Of a stretch of 64,000 bases of DNA, positions 49,904-60,844 are shown in pieces. The stretch comes from Phoebastria nigripes (taxonomy: Eukaryota; Chordata; Aves; Procellariiformes; Diomedeidae), in assembly GCA_035582835.1 (NCBI GenBank), contig JAYKAV010002967.1:388754-452753 (forward strand). The letters run 5' to 3'. The translations under genes were made by a program, and so were the position numbers. The stretch's first letter is position 1. Every line of letters starts with the position of its first letter. The notes beneath the pieces are model-generated. The model did not search any database, had not been told where the DNA came from, and was given only the letters and a program-made list of their open reading frames with translations.

Positions 49904-49905
<2 letters not shown>

Positions 49906-49935
<30 letters not shown>

Positions 49936-49955
49936 NTTTTTTTTTTTTTTTTTTT
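49906..49955. repeat. Poly(T) tract with N, 50 nt
   Basis: T-run with one N at 49936; the longest homopolymer in the window and of uncertain true length. Confidence 0.85.
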
Positions 49956-50584
49956 ACTTTGTAGAAGTATTTATACACAGTAGTTTTTAAGAAATGTGCT
50001 CTAGGATGAGAGAATCTTAAGGGCAGAGATCACCTTTAAATTGATGGATACATGAAGAGTGCAAACCATTATTAGGTAAAATTGAGACTTTTTTTTATTA
50101 TAGAAAATGGCATGGATTTGCACATTTGCACAATTGGGGGAAAAAAGAAGTGTTAGTTTGTAAGAGGTGGATTTTAGAAATGTTCAGGAGATGCTAATGT
50201 GACTGGGGGAACAAAACACAAAGATCATATTAACTAACATTTTGCCTGAGTTGGAGGGACGTGAAACAAATGTTAAGACAAAATAGGATTGCAGGAAGCT
50301 CTAGTACTTAATGCAGAAATGACCAGAGCATGGATGGGTTATACTGTAAAAGGTCACGAAGAAAAAAAAAAAAAATGCTTCTTTTCAGTAAAAATGCTGA
50401 TGATACTGTTACGGTAATCAGAGGAAGTTATGCCCAGAAGTTACCTCAAGAGGCCATACAGTGCATCATTCTGTCCTTAAAACAGGACTGACAATACTTC
50501 TGTCTTTCCCACAAGTTACACATTTAATGCATTCTTAAAGGCAGCATACAGCCATAGAGCCAACCATCATGGCAAATTTTTCCA

Positions 50585-51225
50585 GCGCATCCCTATATCA
50601 AGCAGCGGAAAGAGTCTCTTCATAGCTGACCTGAATCTTCCTTTCTTGAACTGAAGCTTACTATTCTTATCGTTTGGACATGGATATAGATAACAGATCA
50701 TTCCTTTCCTGTTTGCAGCAGTCATTTATGTACTAGAAGGCAGCTGTCATGTCTAAACAGCTTATGTTCTTCATTTTTTCCTCATGGGACTTGTTTTTCT
50801 AGATCACTAATCAGTTTCACTCCCCTCCTCTGACCTCTCTCCAGTTCTTCCATTTATTTCTGAAAGTTCTGTGCTGGAACCAGACACTTTTAGGATTTAC
50901 TAGTATTGAGAAGAGTGGAAGGATTACTTCACATGTCTTGAAGTGTGTGCTTTCATCTGTAGTCTCAGTACAGTGTCTACCTTTTTAATAGTGGTTTAGA
51001 AGAGTTGCTTGTGATCTGTGATAATCCCTGATGCTGCTCTGAAGAAGAGCCAGCTACTCGTTCCACATCTCATACTTGTGTAGCTTTAAGCAGTCGGAGT
51101 TGCCCCTGCCTTTTGTACAGGATTATTTTTCTGAACATTTCTCTGTTTTTTCAAGGTCATTTTGAATTCCAGTTCTGCCTTCCAACATACTTGCATGTTC
51201 AGTGAGCTCTCAGCATTTTGGCTAG
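50585..51225 (-). mobile_element. Ancient, highly diverged CR1 LINE, antisense
   Basis: Successive short matches follow the order of an old CR1 read on the - strand: GGAAAGAGTCTCTTCATAG, CCTTTCTTGAACTGAAGCTT, TTTATGTACTAGAAGGCAGC, TTCCTCATGGGACTTGTTTT, GAGAAGAGTGGAAGGATTAC, TTGTGATCTGTGATAATCCC and TTTTTCAAGGTCATTTTGAA. No open frame survives. It resembles the old CR1 types shared with turtles and crocodilians rather than the young bird types nearby. It stops about 40 bp before a young CR1 that inserted in the same orientation. Confidence 0.7.
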
Positions 51226-51267
51226 TGCAGAAAGTACAGCACCCTTCCTTCACTGCAAAACCTCGCA

Positions 51268-52020
51268 AATCATAGAATCATAGAATCATTTAGGTTGGAA
51301 AAGACCCTTATGATCATTGAGTCCAACTGTAAACCTAACACTGCCAAGTCCACCACTAAACCGTGTCTTTAAGCACCACATCTATATGTCTTAAATACCG
51401 CCAGGGATGGTGACTCCACCACTTCCCTGGGCAGACTGTTCCAGTGCTTGACAACCCTTTCAGTAAAGAAATTTTTCCTAATATCCAATCTAAACCTCCC
51501 CTGGCACAACTTGAGGCCATTTCCGCTTGTCCTATCACTTGTTACTTGGGAGAAGAGACCGACACCCACCTCGCTACAACCTCCTTTCAGGTAGTTGTAG
51601 AGAGCAATAAGGTCTCCCCTGAGCCTCCTTTTCTCCAGAGTAAACAACACCTGTTCCCTCAGCTGCTCCTCATGAGACTTGTTCTCTAGACTCTTCAGCT
51701 TCATTGCCCTTCTTTGGACGCGCTCCAGTACCTCAATGTCTTTCTTGTAGTGAGGGCCCAAAACTGAACACAGTATTCGAGGTGCAGCCTCACCAGTGCC
51801 AAGTACAGGGGGACGATCCCTTCCCTAGTCCTGCTGGCCATGCAATTTCCGATACAAGCCAGGACGCATTGGCCTTCTTGGCCACCTGGGCACACTGCCG
51901 GCTCATATTCAGCCAGCTGTCAACCAACACCCCCAGGTCCTTTTCCTCCAGGCAGCTTTCCAGCCACTCTTCCCCCAGCCTATAGCGTTGAATGGGGTCG
52001 TTGTGACCCAAGTGCAGGAT
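51268..52020 (-). mobile_element. CR1 LINE, 5'-truncated, antisense (longest antisense copy)
   Basis: The tail at the left has two exact ATAGAATC-type units, followed by the 3' UTR. The ORF2 C-terminal third follows on the - strand in three frames: [20 protein letters not shown] and [15 protein letters not shown] sequence, then an [14 protein letters not shown] segment, then [19 protein letters not shown] to [12 protein letters not shown]. At least two frameshifts separate the pieces (near 51700-51760 and 51820-51900). Similarity ends near 52020. It carries no reverse transcriptase catalytic box. Confidence 0.95.
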
Positions 52021-54131
52021 CCAAATGATATGATGCTTTTTAAATGAAATGCAGGTATGACTGTTGGACCACCTATCAACCTGTGCGCTGGTAATGGTAG
52101 TACTGGACAGCATTCCTGAGCAGTCTGGCAGTTCAGGAATGTCTTTTGGTCCCAGTGGGCTTCTAACCTCCTGTATTAAGTTCTTGCTGCTGCGGATAGA
52201 TTGATTAACCCTGGGTAGATATCCACAGCATCACCATTGTCACGCTGCATTTGGCTGTGTAGACTTATCCTCAGAGAGAACCTTCTCTGTTGCACTGATC
52301 ATGCTCACAGATTATCAAGCTAATGTCCCTTCTGCGCTTGTACTACCTCCAGTCATTCATACAGTTTCTGCTCTTAATGCAATTTGTCTTTTCCCCTGTA
52401 GTCCTTATAACTATTTTTTCAGCTGAGAGGTTAGAGGGTTTGGGGATTTTTTTAATTTAAAGATTCATATTAAAGAATTAAAGATTTTAGAGGAAGATTT
52501 TGGGCAATTTTGAATGCCAGTATTTATAACTCAATTTAAATTTTAGTAAGGCAAGTCAACAGCAATAATGACTGCTTAGCTCGTGCTACTTGCTAATTAC
52601 AATAAAAATATGTACACATAATCTTCAGCTGTTTTATGAATGCACAGACTTCCTTGTTGAGGAAGAATTGTGTGGGTTCATAACACTAGAAGTAAATGTC
52701 ATTTAATATGTACAGTTGGTCACAATATTGGATACGCTATAGACAGAGTTCCAACTCAGAGGAAGAACAGACCTTCAGGCCAGCTGTTGTTGTATCACCA
52801 ATGTAAAGGAGTGAACCTCATTTAGTGGGTCATGCGAGCAGGAACAAACTGGGCAGGTGGAGAGGGAACGGTAAAGGCCACTTCCAGCTCAGTAATACGA
52901 CCCAGCAGGGGTTGTGGCAAATAGCTTCATCCCTGGTGTGGATACGTTTTGAACTCTAGTTCAGTTCAGACTTGGCTGAGCTGTGATCCAGGAGCCTCTA
53001 CCTATCNTGGAAACAAGATACTGTCAGTCTAGTGATTTGGCAGCGTTTTGCTACTTTGGGAAGCCCCAGTTCTCAAGCCAACACATTTTCAAGGAGCTCT
53101 AAGTTGGAAAAGAAACTCCTGTGAGTAATGCCTGGTGACTTATCCACTTTCTCTTCTGCATTTCCTGAGTTCTAAAAATAACATTTTGTGTGTGGTTAGC
53201 TCTGGTGATTTTGTTATCTGGACTGTCTTGACCATGTGCTGTATTTACTGCTGCTTTGTGAAATGGACAAGATGAGGTTAAAAGAATAGTTTCTTTTGAA
53301 AATGCTTTGGNTACCGCTTAGGTGATGACTGAGCTTTGGCAGGGGCTGCCCAATCAAGAAATCTGCTGCATTGCCTTATTTAAGAGCACTATAATGGAGT
53401 GAGGAATTAGGATTTAATGCAAGGGAAATGTGCAATGTGGGTGGGTCATGCAGATGGATTTTGGTAGGGAGATGAAAAAGGTTTCTGCAGTCACAAACAC
53501 TAAAATTGCAGTGGTGGTACTTGACTGTTAGCAGGCAGGAGAGATGTTAAATCTGATCTAAATCAGTACTCATTTTTTCCCCAGATGAAAATGACTACTT
53601 ATGAAAGGTTAGAGGATTTATGGGGGTGTCAAAACATATGGCAGATGGGCTGGATTAGGACTCATGAGTATAGTAAACCAAATCCTTTCTGCCAAGCATT
53701 ACAGAGGATCTCTTCCTGCTGCTGGGCTACACTAAATGTACACAGTCAGAGGAGCACAGGCTGTCAGGAGGCTCAGAGGAAGAGTTTCTAGTGAAAGTGC
53801 TTGTCTGAGCAGAGTTCATTTTGAAAGCACTCTATTTGCATGCAGAAGTCTACTGGGGAACTGATTATATTATTTAATTTTAATAAATTGCTGTAACCAC
53901 GTTTTTTTTTTCCTTTGGTTCACTATACAAAGCCTGGAATAAAGTAAAGCCAAAGTGTGAGCTAAACCTTTCTAATTATCTCTGACTATATGAGTACAGA
54001 GGGGTAAAAGCTGTGCAAAAGTTGTGAGTGTTGAGAGAGGTAAAAAGGGGAATGAGTCTGTCATTCCCTTTCTGAGCCAGTGCTATCTATGTGTGATTAA
54101 AAAAAAAAAAAGCATCCTACTTTAAGTTTTT
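52021..54131. other. Intron stretch, unassigned
   Basis: About 2.1 kb between a CR1 and the nested LTR locus. No exon or repeat is recognised. Single Ns lie at 53007 and 53311, and a short A-run at about 54099-54111. Confidence 0.55.
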
Positions 54132-55050
54132 ATGACTGTTGTGGTTTAACCCCGACCAGCAACTCAGCACCACGCAGCCGCTTGCTCACCCACCCCGATG
54201 GGATGGGGGAGAGAATNGGAAGAGTAAAAGTGAGAAAACTCATGGGTTGAGATAAAGACGGTTTAATAGGTAAAGCAAAAGCCACGCACGCAAGCAAAGC
54301 AAAACAAGGAATTCATTCACTACTTCCCATNGGCAGGCAGGTGTTCAGCCATCTCCAGGAAAGCAGGGCTCCATCACGCATAACAGTGACTTGGGAAGAC
54401 AAACGCCATCACTTCAAATGTCCCCCCTTCCTCCTCCTTCCCCCAGCTTTATATGCTGAGCATGACGTTATAAGAGACCAACTGGCAGCTAACACCAAGG
54501 CCAACTTGTAACCCACTGGAACAAAGAACTGTTTTCCAATGACAGGAGACAAAACTTGATAAGGGAGCAGGGGGTGGAGATCCCCTGCGCCTGTCCGAGG
54601 AATGTCTCAAACACTCACAAGACTGAGGGATGGTGAATCCCAGGAAGGCTCCTCTGTAGAGAGTTAACTGGGTCTGGCCTTGGGAAAAGAAATATGACGA
54701 CACTGTAAGTTGGCCAAATAAGGGAGTATCCAGATAAGTGTTAAGAAAACAAGAACTATTGATAAAACCAAAGAAACAACTACTTGAACTACGAGTGAAC
54801 TATCCTAATTAGCATACTAAAAAAATCCACCCACCAGCAGGAAAAGCCCCCTACCCAACAAAGCCCCTTCCCCACTGAATATGCGCAGTGAAAAGAGAGG
54901 ACACTGTGACTTTGAATGAGGACGAGACATACAAGAACCAATAGAAGCGAACTACAAAACTGCCACCGTAGCAGAGGTGCAGTTTGAAGTGAATGGCGGG
55001 CATAAAAGGGGAAGGCAAGTGCCTAGGGGGTGACTTTCGACTTTCGATCT

Positions 55051-55172
55051 GGTGCCTGGGAAGATTATGGAGCAGTTCATCTTGGGGACGCTCGCAAGCC
55101 ATGTGCGGGACAACCAGGGGATCAGGCCCAGCCAGCATGGGTTCATGAAAGGCAGGTCCTGCTTGACCAACC
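55051..55172 (+). mobile_element. CR1 reverse-transcriptase fragment captured inside the LTR-like element
   Basis: In one open + frame the segment reads PGKIMEQFILGTLASHV, then IRPSQHGFMKGRSCLTN. This is the conserved CR1 ORF2 region just before the polymerase catalytic boxes. It starts and ends abruptly. A 19-bp direct repeat flanks the wider region (55034-55052 and 55279-55297, 18 of 19 identical). No CR1 tail is attached, so it is not a normal CR1 insertion. Capture by template switching during reverse transcription is the simplest explanation. Confidence 0.8.
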
Positions 55173-55390
55173 AGCCCTCCGCAGGGAGGCGGAACCAACA
55201 AGGAGGGGCCATGACGTGGGGGGAGGTAGCTCAGAAACTGATAAATTATGGTAGGAGAATGGGTCTCACTGGGGGGACCTTTCGACTTTTGATCTGGGGA
55301 CTTGGGACTCATTTTGAGAACTTTTGAGGGAGTGCTCCTGCAGACCTGAGACCCCTGTTGGCTGGACCAGTGCTGGAACCTGGACCGGTG

Positions 55391-55460
55391 ATCTCTTTCT
55401 CTCTCTCTTTCTTTCTCTCGCGCTCTCTTTCTCTCTTTCTTTCATTCTTTTACCTTTTCA
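55391..55460. repeat. Pyrimidine-rich CT/CTTT tract
   Basis: TCTCTTTCTC-like repeats of about 70 bp with a CGCG interruption near 55419, within the nested LTR-like element. Confidence 0.88.
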
Positions 55461-55984
55461 TAGTAATTAATGCAAGGTATAAACTCCCACAGCAGCGGTG
55501 AGCAACAGGCTTTTCTGCTACCCAGTTATTTCATAAACCCCACACCAGTGGCAAGCAAACAAGCTTTTCTTTTATCCAATTATTTACCAATGAGCCAAGC
55601 TGTAGAGTAAAAGTCTTTGTCTATGTACAGACCTTGAGTGTCATTTCACCTTAACCCGTACCGAGGGAATTTGCGAATCTGAGTCACCTCTCCCGCACAG
55701 GCGGGATGTGACAGACATCATATGGTATGGAATATCCCTTTGGTCAGTTGGGGTCAGCTGTCCCAGCTGTGTCCCCTCCCAACTTCTTGTGCACNCCCAG
55801 CCTACTCGCTGGTGGGGTAGGGTGAGAAGCAGAAAAGGCCTTGACTCTGTGTGAGCACTGCTCAGCAGTAACTAAACCATCTCTGTATTATCAACCCTGT
55901 TTCCAGCACAAATCTAAAACATAGCCCCATACTAGCTACTATGAAGAAAATTAACTCTGTCCCAGCCAAAACCAGCACAATGAC

Positions 55985-58900
55985 AGAAGTTTAAGTGTTA
56001 GGGTTTTAGTTCTAGACTAAATCCAGAGGATCTCCTTTGAAATCTGAAAATTTACGATGGCGCTTCAGTGTTACACAGGTTATTGGTAGCTGTAGTTAAT
56101 GTGTAGTTAATTTTCAAAAGATGTGAAGCTACTGGCTTTTGAGAAGACCCATGTATGAAAAAGTTTCTGGGGAAGGATGCAAACTATTTGTGCCTGAGGC
56201 AGTGAGAGGATATTTGCACTCCACTCCTGTAGTGAGTTAATTAAGCTGAAGAATCCACCAGAGCTCCTTTTCTAGTTAACTATTATTTTGCAGCATGATA
56301 AATTGATATGCTGGTTAGGAAAATCACCTACCAGGATACCTCTGAACTCCACGAGTGAATCCTTAGATACTTCATTTGACACTGGTGTAAAATGTTTAAA
56401 AAGATTTTTGAAAAAGTACTGTTAAAGCATGAAACACAATACTTTATATAGGTATGTTGTGTTCTTTGTAGAACCAAGAAGTGTAAGGATCTGGACCTTA
56501 CATATCTTATGTTTAAGCTTAAAAGGGAGGCTGCAAATAGTTACTCCAGCAGGATGAGGATGGATTAGCTCCAAGGTACAGATTGTTTGCATTCTAGGGC
56601 TATGAGCAAGAGGCAAGCTTTTCATTGTTACTGTTTTACTATGTATGAAGAAGATCTGAAAGTTTTTAGTAGGTTTCTCTGTTATCCACGAGGAATGGCA
56701 TGTCTGCTCTAGCATGGTTTTGTCAAAGAACTTTGCAACGTGAACTTTCTCAGCATTTAATTGAAAAGTGCAATTGTTAGATCTTTAGGAAAGGGAGATT
56801 TTCTTCCACTTGTTAAGTAAGTATTAACAAAATAACAAAGCAGTCTAAGCAATCCATGAAAGCTCACTTCTCATCTGTTAATCAAGTTTCACTTGCTTAG
56901 TATTTGGGATCTTCAAGTGGTATATAGCCTTCCAGCAAAGACCTGCTCTGAATTTCTAATTAAAACAAACAAACAAATGGACAAAAAACCCCATCTTCCA
57001 CTTCCCGGCCTCTTTCTGTCTAAGCAGCCTCCTCTGTAGAAGGGTGAATAAAAAGAGCAAACAAAGGTCACATTTAACATTTGAGAGTTGTTTAGATGCA
57101 TGTTTGAAGGAAACGAGTTTGAAAATAATTGAGCCAGAGGGGTGGGCAGAAGAATTTTCATGTAGCAAAATATGATGGGAATGAAAGGACAAGTTGAACC
57201 AGGGACATAAGGTTTTACTATGAGAGCATACATGCAAATCCGTGAAATCTGAATAATCTTTTTATTCCAAATATAAACTTAGTTGGGAGTTTCGGTGATA
57301 ACCAGTTTACACAGCTTTATAACATTAAAAGCATTTAAACAGTCCTGGCAGGCAGGGATGAAACAGTATCTGAGATGAGTTGCGAAGTATTTTCCAGCTT
57401 ACAAATAAAAGTAGGTTGTTACAGTAGGCTTTCCAGGGAATATATTCATCATGAAGTGTAGATGTGGGTTTTGATTGATTTATTACCAAAAAATTGTTGA
57501 TTTTCCAGGATATAGAAATGTACAAAAGCTAATAAATCAAACCGGAATTAATACGGCAAATGAAATATGTGGACTCAGGCTTTGCTTCATGTATAAAAAG
57601 TGCCAGCATTTTTTAGGTGGTTCTGATACAAGTACGTAAATACTCTCATTATAAATTTGTTTGTTCCCTACTAATGCCTCCATTGAATTCTTCCATATTA
57701 CCTCAAAATGGAATGAATTAATCTAACTGCCATTAAATGTTTTAAACTTCACAAGGAGAAACTATAGAAATGTGAAAAGGAGTAAATTTCTTCATGAGAT
57801 AAGCAGATAAATTATGATGACTAGACCATGTCTTGTTACTGGAACATCAGTAACCTGATGGTAGAAAACTATTACTAATTGATCTAAAATGGAGCAGCAC
57901 AATCATCTGTATTTCATGATATCAAGGGGAGAGTCCCCCCACAAAGGAGAAAAATGAGCTGTTTGAAAGAAATAAGAGAAAACATTCCAGTATGAGGTCC
58001 TGCTTCTGAATAACTGAGGAAACATTGAATAACCATCTGAGGAATGTATAGTGTGAGATGGAAAAAACAGACCTAATAAAATGAAAAATGATTGACAAAT
58101 AATTCTTTGTAATAACGGGGGGAAAGATTATCAAAGTGCTTACACTGTATCTAGAGCTATTTGGCAGTTTTTCTTTTCTTACAAAAGGCATCTGAGAAAC
58201 TGAAATATAAAAATACACGTATTTTAGCTTTTACAGATTGTTCTGCAAAGAGAGAGTAATCCAAAACAGCTTTCATTTAGGACGCCCATGTAATTGAGAG
58301 CAGAACTTAAGCTCATCAGTCCTAGAAATAGGTGAGAAAATCTTGCTTCCTGATTCTCATTTAGGCAGAAGTGGTATGTTTCTGCAAGCATTTGAATAAG
58401 TAAGCGCTTTCGGATGCGGCGAGGGGGAACCCAACAAGCAGCTCCGGCTGGCAAATGTTGAGTTATTCCATAAATAAGTGGAGGTTCTTCAAGTTGCTAG
58501 CATGATGACATGGGTAGGTGGAAGCAGCTGCATGCTTCACATAGTATTATTTAGAAGGGTATGAAGACGTGTTAGGTTTTAGAGCCCTTATTTAATATGG
58601 TGTGCTTGAGGAAAAAAACCAACATACTGTTTGGCTGTGAGATGCAAAATGAAGTGGGGCTTTCAGCAGTAGGCGGATCTGAAGGCTCCAAAGGATCACT
58701 GTAGTTAATAGGTAGGAGCTGGAAGACCTAAATATGGAATCTGTGTCTGTTTTCTTCTCTTGCCTTCTTGGAAAGTTTGTTTGGTTCTCAGGTGAAATAC
58801 CTTAGGAGAGACTTTCATTAGGGAAAATGGAACTGGAACATTCTTTAGACTTTAAATCTAGTTAAGGCAAACTGGTATTTTGGCCACAGCCAGGAGCAAA

Positions 58901-59244
58901 GAAAGGATTTGGGAGGTTATGTAGGAACCATTGTAAGGTTCCATAAATTCCTCTAAAATAAAGAGTTTTCAAAGGGTTACACAACTAAATCCTAAGTAAG
59001 GACTGACAGCCCTAAGATCTCTAAAGGCATGACTCTAATACAGGCTTGATACAGCTTAAATGGAAGAGCCTGTTCTTTTAGTCTATGGTCAACAGCATAC
59101 CCCAACATTTTGTGATCCAAATGTCAGAGACCGAGATCTATAGTGCTTGTTTTCATTACCAAAAAAAAGTTGTATCAAATATTTCTTGGTTCCTTTTGTT
59201 TACAATTTACAGAATTAAACACGTGGTGTTGATTTATGCTGATG
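55985..59244. other. Intron stretch, unassigned
   Basis: About 3.3 kb of AT-rich intron between the nested LTR locus and the exon at 59294. No repeat family or exon is recognised. Confidence 0.55.
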
Positions 59245-59293
59245 ATTTTTTTTTGTTTGTTTTTTTGTTTTTGTTTTGTTTTGTTTGTTTCAG
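59242..59293 (+). promoter_or_regulatory. TMTC2: 3' splice region: candidate branch point and TTTG-microsatellite polypyrimidine tract
   Basis: A CTGAT motif at 59239-59243 puts a candidate branch-point A at 59242, 52 nt before the exon. From 59245 to 59290 the sequence is almost entirely T with interspersed G, in TTTG and TTTTG units, ending in TTTCAG. The tract acts as the polypyrimidine tract but is itself a low-complexity repeat that may vary in length. The branch point is inference from the CTRAY consensus only. Confidence 0.5.
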
Positions 59294-60122
59294 AGAAAGA
59301 ATTTGACCCTCTTCTTCAGCATTGGTTTATTGACCTCCTGGGGGACTGCACTGCTGGGTGTCCGCTTATACTGGATGGGCAACAAGCCCCCAAGTTTTTC
59401 CAATTCTGACAATCCAGCAGCTGACTCAGACAGTTTTCTCACACGTACGCTGACCTTCTTTTACCTGCCAACCAAGAACCTCTGGCTGTTGCTGTGCCCA
59501 GATACCCTCAGCTTTGACTGGTCTATGGATGCTGTGCCTCTTCTGAAAGCAGTCAGCGACTGGAGGAATCTACACACTGTGGCCTTCTATGCTGGACTCC
59601 TCCTCCTTGCCTACTTTAGCTTGAAGGGCTCCAGCAATGAGAGAGAATGCAACGGGAAAACTGTAATGAACGGCAAGCAGAATGCTAATGGACATAGCTG
59701 CCACTCAGAGATGGAGTACAAGACACTGGAGGTGAAGTCAAGCTTTTCATCAAAAGAAGAGAATGGTATAAAAAAGCATGAAATGCAGAAACCACAGCTT
59801 CCTTCAACTGAGAACATTGTCATTCTGTCTCTGTCTTTGTTAATAGTGCCCTTTGTTCCTGCCACAAACCTATTTTTCTATGTTGGCTTTGTAATAGCAG
59901 AGCGTGTGCTGTATGTTCCTAGTATGGGCTTCTGCCTGCTGGTTACAGTAGGTGTCAGGGCCCTTTATGTCAAAGCCCCAAAGCGCTTTCTGAAGAACTT
60001 GGTTTTTTGTTCCACTGCTGCATTAATTGTTTTCTATGGACTCAAGACTGTTGTCAGGAATGGGGACTGGCAGAATGAGGAGATGCTGTATAGATCAGGG
60101 ATAAAAGTAAACCCTGCTAAAG
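59294..60122 (+). CDS. TMTC2: TMTC2 coding exon (probably exon 3): DUF1736 region and following membrane helices
   Basis: Seen: an 829-bp open exon that starts after a TTTCAG acceptor (59292-59293) in phase 0, matching the donor of the preceding exon. It ends in phase 1 at 60122 before a GTAATT donor. The 276 codons begin RKNLTLFF. They include RLYWMGNKPPSFSNSDNPAA and the block TLTFFYLPTKNLWLLLCPDT, which is the DUF1736 region of the family. A hydrophilic Ser/Asn/Lys-rich loop follows (about 59625-59815). Then come hydrophobic segments containing VPFVPATNLFFYVGF and AERVLYVPSMGFCLL, and the exon ends in the conserved RNGDWQNEEMLYRSGIKVNP. Known: in TMTC proteins this part leads directly into the TPR array, which must be encoded downstream of 64000. 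An Asn-Leu-Thr sequon lies at the very start of the exon. The exon is intact. The most variable stretch against remembered mammalian TMTC2 is the hydrophilic loop, as expected. Confidence 0.97.
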
Positions 60123-60844
60123 GTAATTTTTGCTCTTTATGGTGAATGTTTTATTTATTCCTATCTGTCTTTGCCTTTGAATTGTCTGATTTTATCAACT
60201 ATATCTGAAGAGGATACTTCAGGAAATGTCTTTTTAAGTTGCAGTAGTATGCACATTAGTAAAAAATGAGGAAAAGCAGGAATGTGTTTTGATTAGGTGT
60301 TACAGGTTTGGCATTAACATGGAGAAAATGAGATCCTAAGATAAGAGGATACTTTCTTTTTCATTGATCTTAGTTTTGCATTTCAGAATTGAAGATGCAT
60401 TGTTAGTATTGCAGACCCCACCCTGGTAACTTTCCATTTGGAGGCTGGTATCTATCACCCTAATGCAGGTTTTTCAAATGGTCACCAAATGTTCTGTTCT
60501 ATATGACTACAAAATGTAAGAAATAGTAAAGGACAGCATCAGGGAGGTGCTATTTTTTTATTTTGTGTGATGCAAATAACATCAATACTACATAATAAAA
60601 ATGGGGAAATGAGGTCATATTATTCAGCCTAGGAAATGACTGTAGTTCCTCCTGCATACAAGTACTGTAAATAGTTATTGTCAAATACTTAGCCTTCCTG
60701 TTAATGTATAAATGTCAGCTATTCGTAACATTGCCCAGCTACTTCTCTCAAAGGTTGTATCTATGCCGTAAAGAAATGTGACTACAGCTAGTGTAAACAA
60801 CATCCAAACAGGCAGTAAACTGGCTAGTTTAGGGATCAGTAACA

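Larger units (their letters stand above)
54469..55713 (+). mobile_element. Nested LTR-like element (1,245 bp) inside the outer LTR
   Basis: It is bounded by GACGT (54464-54468) and GACAT (55714-55718), a 5-bp target duplication with one CpG-type change, and it splits a TGACGTCA-like site of the outer LTR. It starts TATAAGAGACC (a mutated TG start) and ends ATGTGACA. In + orientation it has a CCAAT box (54938-54942) and a TATA-like CATAAAAG about 60 bp further on (55001-55008). A CR1-derived segment (55051-55172), a long pyrimidine tract (55391-55460) and a terminal hairpin CCCGC-ACAG-GCGGG (55692-55705) follow. A 153-codon open frame on the - strand (54851-55312) shows no family I know. It could be a long solo LTR or a non-autonomous LTR derivative. 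The block at 54796-54950 matches the solo LTR at 10659-10810. Confidence 0.7.
54137..55979 (-). mobile_element. Outer LTR (about 593 bp without insert), split by a nested element
   Basis: Read on the - strand the LTR begins TGTGCTGG and ends CCACAACA, and it is flanked by a 5-bp direct repeat ATGAC (54132-54136 and 55980-55984). The two halves are 54137-54468 and 55714-55979. On the - strand a TATA-like ATATAAAG lies just inside the left half (about 54448-54455), and TATTAAA lies near 54264-54270 as a variant poly(A) signal. This LTR type, with GTGGTTTAACCCC and GCACCACGCAGCCGC at one end, is one I remember as common in bird genomes. The class (ERVK-like) is inference from the duplication length and memory. 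No internal viral genes are seen, so it is a solo LTR. Confidence 0.85.
9309..59293 (+). other. TMTC2: Complete TMTC2 intron, 49,985 bp, phase 0
   Basis: The intron runs from GTGAGT (9309) to TTTCAG (ending 59293) and joins two exons whose protein sequences are contiguous in remembered TMTC2 (…PALYK / RKNLTLF…). If unspliced, translation would stop 12 codons into the intron. It contains essentially all the interspersed repeats of the window: CR1 copies, two LTR loci, a probable MIR, and homopolymer tracts. I see no additional exon with both splice sites and family similarity. The size depends on the 659-N gap and on uncertain homopolymers. Confidence 0.93.

Noticed and set aside
54851..55312. 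153-codon - strand open frame within the nested LTR-like element
   Set aside because: It crosses the captured CR1 segment in the wrong direction and shows no retroviral or host motif, so it is likely chance.
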